The notes: a model not told the origin generated them from the sequence alone. DNA of 64,000 bases from Larix kaempferi (GCA_027924585.1 BSBM01000307.1:11740001-11804000); one strand, 5' to 3'. Positions 1-12,989 are shown, counted from the first letter of the stretch. Program-made: numbers and translations.

Positions 1-145
1 TGTAGTGGATGACAGCTTATTAAACCCATCAATGTGTGGCAGTGATCCGAAATCTGGTGTTTTTCATTCTGCGATTGTGACGCCACTTGGACATATTGTT
101 AATTGTTCTAGTTTATTGCCTCTTTTACAAATTGATTACTTTTAA
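1..145 (+). pseudogene. possible C-terminal coding end of an unknown gene
   Basis: Reading from base 2, an open frame runs from the window edge to a TAA at about 143-145. It encodes about 47 residues that look protein-like (mixed polar and hydrophobic, containing SMCGSDPKSGVFHSAIVTPL) in a region otherwise AT-rich and full of stops. I do not recognise the family. It could be the last exon of a gene to the left or a captured fragment. No upstream context is available, so status (functional or decayed) cannot be judged. Confidence 0.3.
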
Positions 146-1789
146 AAATGAAAAATGGTCTCATTAGATTGGAAAATTCCTTTTAACAAAATAATTATCA
201 CACTTCATATGTTAAATATTTTCTTGTAACTCCATAGATATAACTGAACATTCAGATAGCTCAAAAAAACAAAATTGGATAGTATTTTGTAGAATTATAT
301 AAAAGCTTTTATTTTAAACTTTAATTTTTTACACTAAATTACATTTAACTTTTATTTTAATCTTTTAAAATTCTCTTAATTTTTTTTTAAATTACACACT
401 AAATTGTAATTTAGTGTTTGAATTAAGTTATATAATTATATTGAAATAAAAATTAAAAATTAAAAAATATTTAATTATATTTAATATAATATAAATATAA
501 TTTTAAATATGAAAATGTGAATTTTATGAGATTGTATATTTTGGTTTATTTTTATAAATATATAAATTTTGGTTTAGATTTTTTTTTTTTAAATGTTTTC
601 TTCTATTTCACAATTTTTTTTATTAACATAATTTTAAAATAATTATTTAAAATTTAAAATTTTATTTAACATGGTTTGGCAATCAAAACTTTGCCAATCA
701 AATATTAGGATCAAAGTAGTGCTCAAACTTAAAACACCAAGTCCAACTTATCTTTTAATGCACTTTGCATTAAATGCAATAAATAAAAAGAAAATTTGAA
801 TGTTCTATTTCAAATAATGAAACCATTCAAATGTTCTATATTAGATATGAAGCAATTGTGAATACCTAACTAAATTTTTCTAATAATTTTAAAAAAAAAA
901 TTGTAACCAATTATACAAATTATAAACATTATTTTGAAGCAGGGACTAGCTGCTTTGCAGCTATTTTTTTTGTTATTATTATGTAATCGACATTTGGTTG
1001 ACTTCATATTAATGATGTGTTGACAAAAAATTTATAAATCTTTTCTAATATTAAACATTTTAATATATAAATTTATATTTTTAAAGCATATTCTTTACAC
1101 ATCTGGTTGGCTATACACTAACATCCCGATGGTTAATCTTATTATGTAATGATTACACGTTTTCTATCCTGCCTAAATACTTTTTATGTAATGATTACAA
1201 GTTTTCAATCCTATTTAAATACTTTGCATTGTATCATATCATCCCCATCAGTAAAGCCCTTCGAAATTACGTATCCCATTAAAATAGACATTAAAATTTC
1301 CTCTATAAATTCACAAATTCCGAAAAGTCATGATGAACCACATTAAATGTAGTATGTTGTTGTATGATGATGACATCATCAGTTGTCCGTGGTAACGTGG
1401 AAATATTTGCCAATGGAGTCATCAGTCAACAAAACCTACAAACTTCACCGCCAATTTTGGAGCAAACTTTTAATTGCTCTAATTTCCCACTAATTTATAA
1501 CAAAATATAATAAAAGTTTAAATTTAATTTTTAAATAAATTTATTTTATAAAGTCATTCCAAATGAAGTAATCTACTGGCAATTGCCCCAGAAGGTGCAA
1601 AGGAACGCCAAAAGAAAAAGAAGAAGAGGAAGAAAAATAAAACACGAACAAGTGGAAGGAATAGTGGTCTAGAAAAGAGTCATGGAAGGACTGAAATGAA
1701 CATTAATTCTTTTAAATAGTGCGTTGCAACATTAAGATGCATTGTGACTCCTTGATTCATGTGGAATTGTTGAGAATTTAAGACCTTAA
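146..1789. other. AT-rich intergenic DNA, no gene seen
   Basis: Strongly AT-rich sequence with poly-T and poly-A runs and no ORF of recognisable family. The stretch around 1610-1640 is a purine-rich AAGAAGAGG-type low-complexity run. Nothing else is supported. Confidence 0.6.
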
Positions 1790-2640
1790 GATCCATTGTT
1801 GAGAATTGTTTTTTTATGATCTAGTTGGACTCCTCTAAAGATTGGATGGAAGTGGTTTTGTGGCGCCCTTGGTTTATTGGAAATGTTGTCCTCTTTATGT
1901 TGCTATGGCATCCTAAGTTCAATCCTCACATTGAATTTTTTTCCCTAGTTCCATTGTGGGTTTGGTTGTTGAATTTATCTTTGGAATTCTAGAGCCTCAA
2001 CTCACTCGAAGCTATTGGAGATGTCTTGGGTGATTATATCACTATTAACAAAGCAACCAAGGTTAAATCTACCACTACATTTTCTTGCCTTTGTATTTAC
2101 ACATATTTAGCAAGGGGTTGTCATATCAAGTAACAAGTTGTATTACTATATGTGGTTCACAATTGGGCCCAAATAGTGGATTATGAGCATAATGGTTTTT
2201 TAGACCATGGGAACAACAACCTCCCAAGGGTATATCCAACAACCCGCAAGCCAGATATACAAGTAACTTGTGACTCAGTAGGGGCCAAGATGTCTCGAAG
2301 CCCACCAGGGTGAGCCTTTATCCCAAGGGTCGCCTACCCTTCGAGCCTTGTCACAACGAGCCAATGAGCAACCCTACCCCCTGTCGGTTTTGAACTTGTG
2401 ACCTCCACAGAGATAACACATGTTCTTAACCATTAGGCCCACTTAGGTGCTCATATGAGTATAATGTTTCATTGCAAGGTTTGCTTTTAGCATGGGAACT
2501 TAGTTACTACCTACCTTAAAACTAAGGGTCTCAAATGGACTAAGGAACTCAGAGATCTCAATCTTGGTAGAAGAACGCATATAATGCACTCAACAAGGTG
2601 GAGTTCGTCACATTTTTTGCTCTTTGAACTCTCTTGTTTG
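1790..2640 (+). pseudogene. decayed LINE ORF1 (DUF4283 plus zinc knuckle) fragment
   Basis: Conceptual translation across several frames gives a DUF4283-like core: a WHPKFNP segment, then PLWVWL and LSLEFWE, then a segment ending near CLG, then DYITINKATK (about 1850-2090). After the SINE at 2195-2454 it continues with a zinc-knuckle-like segment FHCKVCF.HGNL (about 2465-2510). This order is typical of plant L1-type LINE ORF1 proteins, which bind nucleic acid. Frameshifts and stops are frequent, so it is dead. The zinc knuckle follows the DUF4283 core only when the SINE is removed, which supports one interrupted gene. No ORF2 is seen nearby. Confidence 0.5.
2195..2454 (-). mobile_element. tRNA-derived SINE with 12-bp target duplication
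   Basis: On the minus strand the element starts near 2454 with a tRNA-like head. An A-box-like stretch (TAATGGTTAAGAACA, about 2425-2440) is followed by a B-box-like AGTTCAAAAC (about 2388-2398). The body ends in a short A-tail, seen as a T run at 2196-2201. It is flanked by ATGAGCATAATG (2183-2194) and ATGAGTATAATG (2455-2466), a 12-bp duplication with one mismatch. The box spacing, A-tail and target duplication together support a Pol III SINE. The family is not identified. Confidence 0.6.
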
Positions 2641-4600
2641 CAATACGAAATCCCTTGTCACTTCGCCCAACAATGACAATCCCATTGATTATAAATGTCA
2701 CAGAGTTCATTGATGCCCTTAATATCCATAATAAGGATTTAATTGATGTCATGAAGAAAATAAAACAAATAGAATGGTAATTAAACTCTTGATATGTTAA
2801 TTATTTTGTTTATACTTTTCACAATTAGTGTTTTAACAGTAATCCATACTTAGTACCATAGTCCACAACCATAGTCAATTTTATTGCTCATGTGCTTAAT
2901 TACACCATAGTTTGGACTTGGTGACTTAAATTGGTCAAATACCCACTTTTGAGAGTGTTCACACCCACTTCCAAGCAAACCAGTTCACCCAGCCTCCTGT
3001 TTTGTCCACAAGTGCGCCCTCATTAATTGCTGGAGCGCCCTCTCTCCTTGATTTGGGGAATTTCAGTTGACTAGGGGCGCTAGGGTGGATTTTGCCCATT
3101 TTTGGCTAGATTTGGAGCATTTAATGCTCCCTTGGTCCCCCCAAACTCCTCTACTTGCTCACCCACGCCTGCCTTGGCCTCATTAATGACCCAGCATGCT
3201 TCAGCCACCTTCACACCAGAATTCGTGACTGTTTGGGATGATTGGGATTGAGTTGGACCCACCTGGGGGGATTGAGGCCCATTTGGCAATTTTGACTTGT
3301 ACACTCATCTTGAGCTCACTAATGCTCTATAATTTCTCATGGATGTAATAAAAACCTGTTACTAACATTTTCACATGTTAGACAGTCAGTTAATGAAAAT
3401 ATTCAGCTCACATTATGTGTAAAATTATCTCCTTTTTCAAGTTTTTCCACTAGTTTTGCAAATTAATTCGATTTTGTGAGGTTCTCCATAGCTCCTAGAT
3501 CTTCTGTGATCAAAATACTCACAATTAGAGTCATCTTTACAACCCCTCTTACCCCTCTTGATCAGTTATATTTTTTTATCATCTTTACAACTCTTGATGG
3601 GATAACTATATTCTTTTATTTTAAATATAATTATATAAATATTATTCTTTTAATCATCAAACGAATCTTTAACTTTAAAAAATGATCTTTGTAGTGAATC
3701 ATATGCTTATCATAAATACTTATCTTATATTTAATATTCACTTCCCCAAGTTAAAAGTTAACTAAAATGCACCTTTTTGGACTACCTTAGTGGGAATTCA
3801 TGTCCCATTATTTGAATGACTATTAAAAAATTGAACTAAAATACAACTTTTTAGATTACCTTTCTAGGAATTCATGAAGTAACTTTCATGGTTTTAATGG
3901 ATTTGGGGTGTTTTTATTTCTTTTTGGCTTTTGAGTATACTTGGAAACCCAAAATATCTTTGGACTATGGTAAGACCATGGCTACTGGCTAAACCACAAT
4001 CCAAGTGGAACCATGAACAAGCCGGTTAAGACCTATCACAGCTGAAAACATAAAAATCGGGTTGTAATAAACATTTAGTATAAGCCCAAGAAATCTTGAT
4101 TTAGAATATTGTGGACTCTTCTTCAGCCAATAAGAACCAAATACTATGCTACCTTTAGAGTGGAATCTATTCCGTTGTATCCAATCCCTACCAAGTTGCT
4201 CTGTGTAGTTATGTAAAAACTGTATTTTCCATGAATTTTGCAAGAAAACACATACTGTTAGGGAGGCTTAATCGTACAAGCCCTAACATTTACAACATAG
4301 AGTTCCCTCCATGGATGTCAGCTATTTTAGACACAATATAAAGTTAATAATGTGTTTATTTTGCAAAGAAACACAGTGGACAGTAATCCATAATGGGCAC
4401 AAACTGGAATTGACTAACAGAGGACAATTAACATTTCACACTTGGATCTTTGCAAACTGTTTATGCTCTATAAAATACTGATAAAATGATAAATGTACAG
4501 AAAAACAATACTTCACTATGTTATTTGTATTACACAGTTGATTTCTTTATATAATCAGCTATGCTTTTTTGTTTGATTTTGTACAGCTAAAGCACCTAGA
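2641..4600. other. anonymous DNA, no supported gene
   Basis: Mixed-composition sequence with only short ORFs in all frames. A 74-codon minus-strand ORF at 3080-3304 is rich in Gln, Ser, Gly and Pro and resembles no family I know. Some of this stretch may be further LINE remnant, but I cannot show it. Confidence 0.4.
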
Positions 4601-4639
4601 CTTTTAAGTAAGAGATGGAACTCATTTTAAGAAAATAAT

Positions 4640-4941
4640 TAAACAGAAAGCTAAACTAAACTGAACCATAAACTGGAATTTGATCAATCTGGAACAACTA
4701 TGAACTGAGTTTAAGTGAAGGTAGAAAAACTCGAAATAAACTAAGATTGGCATATGCATGCTGAAAGCATGCAGGTGCCCTCCTCTCCGACATAATTGTG
4801 CCTCCATCACACTATGTTGTGCACAATAACCTAGGCAAACTATTGCCATAACTGCGCTATATAGACCTGCATTAAATACACTTCCGTCTGCTCCCGCTGT
4901 AGCTGCTGAATCTATGCATCCTGGTGCCGTGGAAAAGGCTA
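4640..4941 (-). pseudogene. possible exon or exon remnant, unknown protein
   Basis: On the minus strand a pyrimidine-rich tract ending in CAG (about 4942-4960) precedes an open stretch that reads IAFSTAPGCIDSAATAGADG, continues through a small hydrophobic segment and ends AQHSVMEAQLCRRGG then HLHAFSMHMP. The acceptor-like signal and protein-like composition suggest an exon. The ORF runs on to a stop at 4622, with the last third hydrophobic and probably not coding. I do not recognise the family, and no partner exon was found on either side. Confidence 0.25.
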
Positions 4942-4993
4942 TCTGAGTTAAACAAGGTAAAAATCTAACAATTATAACTTGTTGGAAGTTCAA

Positions 4994-6255
4994 AATATAA
5001 GAAGGAACCTCTTGGACAGATACTTATATTCTTGGATTATCGTTTTGAGTGAAACTATCAAGATTCAATTTAAGCTATTTAATTCTTCAAGAACTATCCA
5101 CTCTATGGAAAATTGGGCAGCCATTGTTGGTGAATCAGTGGAGCAATTATTGTCTCTCTCTTTGTGGTGCTAAAGGGTAGTGCTAGATAGGACCACCTAA
5201 GATTTTAGGCTTCCAGATTTTGTTTTCATTTCCACTTCATTATTGGAATTAAATTAGCAAAGCCTAGAATAACCTAGTAACGTTTTGGTCGTAAATTGAG
5301 TTTTCACGAGAGTTCTTAACCCAGAGATGCTGACAGGCAGTGATTTTCTATAATTTTCAGATCTGAAATTACTGAGCATATTGACTAATCTAGAAAAGTG
5401 CTCCCAAGCACTTTTGTGAAGAAATAGTTCGGGTTGTATTAATGCCTGTGAGGGATTTTTGTTTGCAGGAAAAGCAGCACTTCACTTTATGTATCCTTGA
5501 ACTCTAAAATTTTGAAACTTCTGCTGCAACACTGACCTTCAAGTACCTTTCCTTGTTAATAAAAAATCCTATACAATTAAGATCATATCAACAAAGATAG
5601 GATTGAAAATTCAGAAGACTTAATTAGATGACTCTAGAGTTTTTATATTACATGTAACAAATAGATGACTACTGGGTTTTGTTTGTAAAAATTGTCTTCA
5701 TAATTTGCATGTGCTGGTGATGTCTTATTTGAATTTTGTGTTGACAATGATCCCACTATGCATTGATCAAAAATATTTCAATAGAGAGAAAGAATGTGCT
5801 GCTCACGATTAGTGAATTCCTCTTCAAGCATAGATATATCTGTTATTATCTCCCTCGTCTGCATCAAACAACAAAAAGTCAATCACCTGCTCTGTATGAT
5901 TCTGAGAGCCAGAAATTCCTTGTCAACTCACAGTCTACAAAAACTGGGTAACTTCATGCAAAACCTACTTAAAACATAACCTTTGGTTCACACAATAATG
6001 CTAAAAGTAAATACCTATATTTTCACATTAGCAGAAGCTAATGAGATTATGAGACATAGACCTGAGAATATGTTAACTTCTAATGCACACACAAGGCATG
6101 CAAAATTGGATTAGCATATATATGGATGTCTGTGCTTTCCCTAAAATATTCATCAAAATCAAAGAGTATTTCATACATGAACATCATCATATAAGCATGA
6201 CTACGCTTTGCCTCAACCTTGAATTCATGTTGAATAGATTATCAATTAACAACAA
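4994..6255. other. anonymous AT-rich DNA
   Basis: Short ORFs only, none resembling a known family. No repeats or element ends are evident. Confidence 0.45.
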
Positions 6256-6815
6256 TACTAGGTTCCTTTTTAACACAGTTTTCTGTACACAATTTCCTGC
6301 CTGCCTTTTTAATAAGACTCGTCTTGCAGTATCCTATACTCTGTTTTCCATGTTCTTTCCAATATCTGTTGAAGAATTTGTTTCCTGTACACAATTCCTA
6401 TACATAATTAAACTCCCTTCCCTTTCATTTGCATGCTTCAAGGTTAACATAATAGATAACAGAATCCAACTAGCTTATTTTTTAACACGATTTTCTGTAC
6501 ACAATTTCTTGCTTGCATTTTTAATAAGACTCATCTTGCAGTATCATATACTCTGGTTTCCATATTCTGTCAAATATTTGTTGAAGAATTTTTTTTTTGT
6601 ACACAATGCCTATGCATCATTAATCTCTCTTCCCTTTCACTTGCATGCTTCAAGGTTAACATAATATATAACAGAATCCAAGTAGCTTCTTTTTAACACG
6701 GTTTTCTGTACACAATTTCCTGCCTGCTTTTTTAATAAGACTCGTCTTGTAGTATCCTATACTCTGTTTTCCATGTTCTGTTGAATATCTGTTGAAGAGA
6801 ATTTGTTTTAGGGAA
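6256..6815 (+). repeat. 211-212 bp tandem repeat, about 2.6 copies
   Basis: The core TTCTGTACACAATTTC recurs at 6281, 6493 and 6704, giving spacings of 212 and 211 bp. Each unit also contains a TAATAAGACTC segment, CTCTG.TTTCCAT, and a GCATGCTTCAAGGTTAACAT segment. The copies differ by scattered substitutions and small indels, and the third copy stops near 6815. A 193-codon ORF (6083-6664) spans it only because the repeat is thinly populated with stops. It is a local duplication of unknown origin. Confidence 0.75.
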
Positions 6816-7133
6816 GGATATACTTGAGAAGGCAAGGTACAGGAATGGACATCTACTGTTACATAGAAATTAGAAATTAATTTAACTAGCAGAAAATAAT
6901 TTGACTTACAGTTTCTTCTAGTAAAAACCAAAACATAAAAGTAGCTTTTGAATTTGCGTTGCACAACACACCTATGGTTTATAAATAACAGTGCTACACA
7001 AGGACATGTTCCCAGTGGTAGGGGATGCACTCGCCATGCTCCTGGTAAGTGGATAGTCCAAGGGGGATGTTTCCTCATGTCTCCTTTTGGGGAAACACAA
7101 TAGGGAACATCCCCCTCAAAGAAGAGACATTCC

Positions 7134-7232
7134 CATGTTCCCTTTTTACCAAAGTCCACTGTTTTGAAGTTTGAACACCCCCCATGTTCCCTTTTTACCG
7201 AAGTGCATTGTTTCGAAGTTTGAACACCCCCC
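7134..7232 (+). repeat. 49-bp tandem duplication
   Basis: Two adjacent copies start CATGTTCCCTTTTTACC (7134 and 7183), and each ends in a C run. They differ by a few substitutions. No function is evident. Confidence 0.7.
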
Positions 7233-9720
7233 ACCCTGCTGGTAATACCAAATTCTCAAATAAAAGTTGAAATTCTACTTTATATTTCTTTAAAGCAAAC
7301 AAAAAGGAGCATATCAACTATTACTCAGTGCTGCAAATATCTCTGATTTCTCTCAAGTTTTTCAAGTTTCCAATTTTTCCGATATTTTCATAATTCTTCA
7401 AGTCTAAGTTTCTTCTTGCCAATATTTTCCGATATTTTTCCCAATATTCCCAATAAATTCATTTGCGGACCCTAGGCTATATATTCCCTGAAACGTTGTC
7501 TGCAACAATAATTTTACTTAAATTCTTAACATTATCATTATTTGTTCCAGGATTTTTGAGAGTGGTTTGGACTCAACTTTCAACTTCATTGAATTTCATA
7601 TCCCATTCAGAATTAAGAAGTCTTAAAACAGTTTTCGGGACTTTAGGATTGGAAAGATTGCAGCATTTCCATTGAGTTGCTATCTTGTATGAGGGTAATG
7701 GGATTGGCATGTAATCAAGAGAACCAAGCCCTCTATGTACCCTGATTTTGGTGGTATTGATTGCTGAACTCCCTACCATGATTTTAGTGTACCCTTCTCT
7801 CAAGCCAAAATCAATAATTAGGCATGTTAAGCTTTTTCTACCATATTTCAAGGCATGGATTAGGTAGTTCCATCAAAATTGGGCAGTGTTGACTGATGTC
7901 CCTGGAGGATTGAAATAAATGCAAAGGCTAGACAAGGAGCCAAAGGGTGATAACAATGACAAGGATCACAATATAAGTGATGGTTTTGATGATATGTAGT
8001 TATTTGTTGTAGCATGATGTTTTTGGACTATAGAGGTCATTTAGAGCCTGAAAATCTATGTATTTCAATTTGTATATGTATCACAATTCGCACTCACTGC
8101 CGTTTTGCTATATTCACACTTAGTACTACATGTTATATAAATGAGAAAACTTTGGATATTTGGTGTCCAATGGTTTTGGAATTCACATTGATGTATATAT
8201 ATGTAAATAATTTTCATATTTTATGTATATTTTAGTAGATCGGTTCAGCAGCCAATTTTGGTTCCATACTGGTCATTTTGATAACTTTGGTGACATGCAA
8301 TACTGAATGTTATTGACACATTGTTATGTATAAGATTTCAATGAATTATGTTGCAGTTTTCATATATTTTAATTTGTATTTCTTAGTACTTCGCATGACG
8401 TCCCTTGTGTCGTTGACCCCAACATTCCCTATGATACCCTAGAATTTGGGGAGTGCTTCCACACATCCCCTAGATGCATTTTCCCACTCTCGTGTCCCAA
8501 AAACCTAATGGAACATTGAAAAATAATAATTTCATATACATCATTTGACCACATTCATATAAAAAATTTAAATATTCTGACAATATTCAATTTTATTAAG
8601 ATATATTTTACTGTTTTGATATATCTTAAGTTGAAATGCAGTAACATATTCCTTCCTTTATCATTCAGTAAATGCATGGCAATGTACAAATACATTTACA
8701 ACCATATGAATTTATACATATTATAATAGAAAATTTTAGAGGAAGCACAATTTTGTTTTTCTATGCAAGAAGCAAGCATAACTAAATATGTTTGATGCAC
8801 CAAGGCATAATTTCAACTACCTGAGAGGCAAAATGATGGTGTCCTGGTGAAATGGCACTTGAAGCTCAACCCATGGCTCTTTCAAGAGTATTCCGCATTG
8901 ATTTTTAATATTCCAAACACATCTGTAGTTCTTCAACCTGACAATTTAGCACAATCCAACATAAGAAGCATAGTAAACTCTAAGCATTCCAAAAATATTG
9001 TTAATGCAAAAAAGGTTGTGTGTAATTAGCAGACAAATATATTGGAGCTCAGATTTCAATTATATCCCGATAGACATGGGATCATAATCTGCATAAACAT
9101 AATAGAAAAATGGTAATAACTATGTCCTACCAATCATATTATTCACGGATAGTCGAGAGACTATCACTGCTGAATTGATAATAAGATTATTCACATATGG
9201 CTAAGGTGGAGGTGTGCCTCATGGATTTAAGGTGTCTGTCCCCCAACATACTTATGTAGTCAATCGGTGGGGTAGTTACAGGTTTCGGCATTGTATGGCC
9301 AATGGCTTTCTCTTTGGCAGTGTAGGTACCATATTTTGCTACTCCCATGCAATACGTCCCGTGTTTGGTGAAGGAAAGATGGGCTCCTCTGTAATGTTTG
9401 CAATGGAGACCATGCTTCTCCAATACATGGACCTTTGTGCTTCTATGGGGAAGCTTTATAATTGTTTGTTTAGTTAGTTCCAAGTTCTTTGCTTGCAGGT
9501 TGCTAGTTTCAGGCTTTGGCTTTGTACCTATGTGCTACTAGGTGGCATGCCTTTTGCCATCCCTTTCTCGTAATATGCTCCTGTATCTTTTTACCTGTAC
9601 TACATTGGTTTATTAATAGATATAAGAAGCATATCCCAAAACATTATCTAATTCATACTAGAACTGTTAACTCCTCAACCACCGGGTGAAAATATTACAG
9701 AAAAACTTTTAATTGGTAAA
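7233..9720. other. anonymous DNA, no supported gene
   Basis: Short overlapping ORFs on both strands (for example 7573-7851, 9187-9483 and 9214-9477) match no family I recognise. The stretch 9190-9620 has a higher GC content and a C-terminus-plus-3'UTR look reminiscent of a LINE tail, but there is no protein motif to support that. Confidence 0.35.
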
Positions 9721-9726
9721 ACCTGA

Positions 9727-9884
9727 GGTCTAGGTGCATGTTCAAGGGGATCTAATGTGTCAAAAAAGATTGCACTAGCTCCATACAGATGAAATAAATC
9801 CTTGGGTCCAGGTGCATGTTCAAGGGGATCTAATATGTCAAAAAAGATTGCACCTAGCTCCATACAGATGAAATAAATCCTTGT
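9727..9884 (+). repeat. 78-bp tandem duplication
   Basis: Two copies of a 78-bp unit containing GGTGCATGTTCAAGGGGATC (9733 and 9811) and ending GATGAAATAAATCCTT. It lies just upstream of Athila-like element 1. Confidence 0.8.
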
Positions 9885-10006
9885 AGAGGAAAAGGAGGGA
9901 AAACATGTCACAAGCACAAATCAAACATGTGTGGGGAGGATAACACTCTTTTGCTTTGTTTGGAAAGTTTTGGACCCCGAAAACTACTCTACATGGCTAG
10001 AGATCA

Positions 10007-11344
10007 CACAGCAAAAGCATAAGAAAGGGTGAATAAATACACTCTTTTTGTGGGAGAAATGGTTTACCTTAATTATTTAATAAAGTTGCTTTAAAGATTA
10101 CTCTTGTATGTTTTAATGCGTGTTTGATAAAATAATTATGTGAAAATCGAGTATAATTGAGCAGGTCCAGGTACACTAAAGGACAAACACGCAGATCAAG
10201 CAGAAGACTGAGAGATCATGCAAAGCTCAACGCCTTTTTCCTGATTTCTAGAGAGAACACCTGTTCAAACATAATCGACATTTAGACATATAAGTTAGGT
10301 CGAAGATTAGAGGCATATATATATGGACCTCTAATTGCTAGCGAGAGGATCCTGTTGCCATTTTTTAGAATCATTATTTTACGTTTTTGTACTATGAGAT
10401 ACTTTGAGTTACATACTTTTGTTAAACTATGAAGCTGCTATTTTGAAATAAGAGATTGGATGTTGCTTTCCATTCAGCGTACATAAGTTTCTTTCACTCC
10501 TGAGTACAGGTTGGAGAAGGCCCCTCCAACACGTAAGTCAGGAGATCTCACTGTTCAGGTAATTTTCCATTATGTGTTTTACATTGATTGAAATCTATAT
10601 TGCATATGAAAGCATTTGAATGGTGTTCTGATTCCGTAGTATTTTATAATGCATTCTGTAGTTCGGCAATGCTATCTCAGTAGTCCTGTTACAGCATTCT
10701 TCCAACGTACATTTTAAGCATTTATTTCCTTATGTATTCTTATTGCTTTCGAAATAATGAGCCATATCTTAAAGCTTATGCATTCCCTCATTGTCATGGT
10801 GGTTCATAAAGATTGCTTACTTTCAATACTGTGGTTAATTGATGATAGTTACCTCTTAAAGTTCTAATCGTTTCATAGCATTAGATAATAGCGTTCTGAA
10901 TTTGGTTTTGGCAATTGAATAGGTTAGACCAAAATTCTAGTTTTATGCATTTGATTGACTACAATTGCTTCTTAGATTAAAAGATCCAGCTTTCCTTATT
11001 ATTATAATAGATCTGCTATGTTTTCAGTATTCACTTTCATAAGTTTAAATTCCCTATTCTCAGCAAGTAAATTCTTAGGAAAATAATTCTCACTTTCAGC
11101 ATTTAATTTCTTTAATATAGATTTACCGTCTTCAATATTTGAACTTCTTAGTATAAGTATTTTTCACCCATAGATTAGGCAACCTCTAAACACTGATACC
11201 AATACCCAATCGCGACAAAGACAATCCTATAAGAGCACAGATAGTGCCTGCACCTCTGAAGTTTGTATGTCCACCCGGGTTGATAATTAAAGTAGGCTCT
11301 TAGTCCAAATTCCCTCATTAGGCATCCATACTGAGAGCTCATCA
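10007..11344 (+). repeat. 5' LTR of element 1 (start truncated)
   Basis: Matches the 3' LTR (20520-21893) along its length apart from substitutions and small indels, but similarity begins only at CACAGCAAAAGC. The TGATGAGTCC start seen in elements 1 (3' copy) and 3 is absent. It ends CTCATCA, with the standard terminal CA. A TATATATATA box sits at about 10315-10324. Confidence 0.88.
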
Positions 11345-11349
11345 CTTTT

Positions 11350-11369
11350 TGGCACCGTTGCTGGGGAGG
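11350..11369 (+). other. primer binding site, tRNA-Asp type
   Basis: TGGCACCGTTGCTGGGGAGG begins 6 nt after the LTR end. It is complementary, with about two mismatches, to the 3' end of plant tRNA-Asp (from memory of that tRNA). tRNA-Asp priming is characteristic of Athila-type elements. Confidence 0.75.
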
Positions 11370-11425
11370 TGATAAATCTTTTAGGAGACATGCTGAAAAA
11401 AAAGCACACAAAGATTTTGCCATGA

Positions 11426-12935
11426 ATGCCTCGTCGACAGAGGGATAGATTTGGATTCTTTCTTCCCGCCTATCCTATGAGTAGCAACAGTTCTAATAGC
11501 TCTCAATTCGAATTCCTTCATTCGGAAGAAGAAACTGATTCGAGCTTCGACCCAAACTTAGACAACTTCTTTGATAGTTCTAGCTCCAACACTACTATGA
11601 CAAAAGAAGCTGAAGAACCTAGGGAACTGTTCACTTTTCCCATCAGTATACCTCTTGGAGATGCCAGGATGAAGAACATCAATCCTAACAATCTACCAAA
11701 TTTCCATGTTCTAACTTAGAAGATCCCGACACATTCCTGTTTGAGTTTGAGGTAGTCTGCAGATCATTTGATTACACTATTGATGCACAAAAGCTGAGGC
11801 TTTTCCCTTCCACACTAAAAGACTTATCACTTAGGTGGTTCATGAGCCTTGAAGGGAACATTATTTTTAGTTGGGACAAAATGAAACAGACATTTTTAGA
11901 AAAATATAGGGACTACTGCAAGGCCAAGGATACAAGGGATGAAATCTTTAGGATGCAACAAGGAGAACGAGAATCATTAGAAGATTATGCCCAAAGATTT
12001 CAACTCAGCTACATGAGCCAGTCATTGCACCTTAGATCCTGAATCACTAAAACGTGTCCTTCTTAGAGGTGTAAAAGAAGAGAATTTTGAAGTCTTAAAC
12101 CTTCTGGGAGATGGAGATATATTCCAGAAATCTTTTGACCAAATCCTACAAATCTCAAAAACTACTCTAGATCTAGGAAAAGTAAGAATGGGGCGAGGGA
12201 TACACACACACTTACTGGTGGGTCAGCATCTTCAGGACCAACCCTCACAAAATCTGATTTAGGAAACCTGCTAGATGACATGAAGACCGGCATCTTACAA
12301 TCTCTAGCCATGCAACTTGATGCACTTCAAATTAAAAAGAAACAAGATGAAATTAATCAAGCCTTGGCAGTATTCTGTCCTCGTTGTAGAAAGAAGCATG
12401 AGAAGGGGTAGTGCACACTAAACACCATTGAAATATGTGGCCTTTGCACTGATGATCACTCTACTAACAAGTGTCCCCTCTTTCCCTCCTGCAAAGCTGC
12501 TATTCAAGAACCCACAACTGAGGGTGCAATAGAACAACTCTGCTTTGTGAATCAGAGGAGGAATAATTTTCCTAGACCTTACCAACCCAACAACCAACAT
12601 TACTACAATCAGGGAAATAACTAGCAGAATTGGAACTCTGTACCAGCCCCATGGTCATCTCAACAAAATCCAAATCAGTGGTAGCAAAACCAACCATAGC
12701 ATCAATCGTATTACCCACAATCCTACCCCTCTTACCCCCCACCTTTTGCTCAACCTAACACAAATTATGGCAATCCATATCCTTATTCATCATTGAATTG
12801 GAGAGATCCATTACAACAACAGGAGCCACTCATCATTCCACCATCACCACCAAATCAACCACCCCCCAGACCTCCACCAATTCCTGCCCAGCCAATCCCA
12901 AACCCTAACAACAACAGTCCAGGGCAGCAATAAGC
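11426..12935 (+). pseudogene. gag: gag pseudogene of element 1
   Basis: Structural protein that would form the particle and bind RNA. The ATG at 11426 opens MPRRQRDRFGFF and is conserved in element 2. The retrotransposon gag core runs about 11725-12030 (EFEVVCRSFDY, LRLFPSTLKDL, then DYCKAKDTRDEIFRMQQGE). A Cys/His cluster (FCPRCRKKHEKG, then CGLCTDDHSTNKCP) lies at about 12370-12485, followed by a Gln/Pro/Tyr-rich tail. Disruptions include a stop at 11717, a frameshift near 12015-12040, and stops in the zinc region (Gln to TAG at about 12408) and tail. The frame appears continuous with protease in this family. Confidence 0.85.
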
Positions 12936-12989
12936 CTACAATACTGAAACGATGCAATTTCCCACTTATGTAGTAGATACTGTGTAAAT

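Noticed and set aside
6083-6664. 193-codon ORF
   Set aside because: It spans the 211-bp tandem repeat, with a hydrophobic, low-information product and no family resemblance.
9187-9483. Overlapping ORFs of about 90 codons on both strands
   Set aside because: They mirror each other, with no recognisable motif. A LINE 3' tail is conceivable but unsupported.
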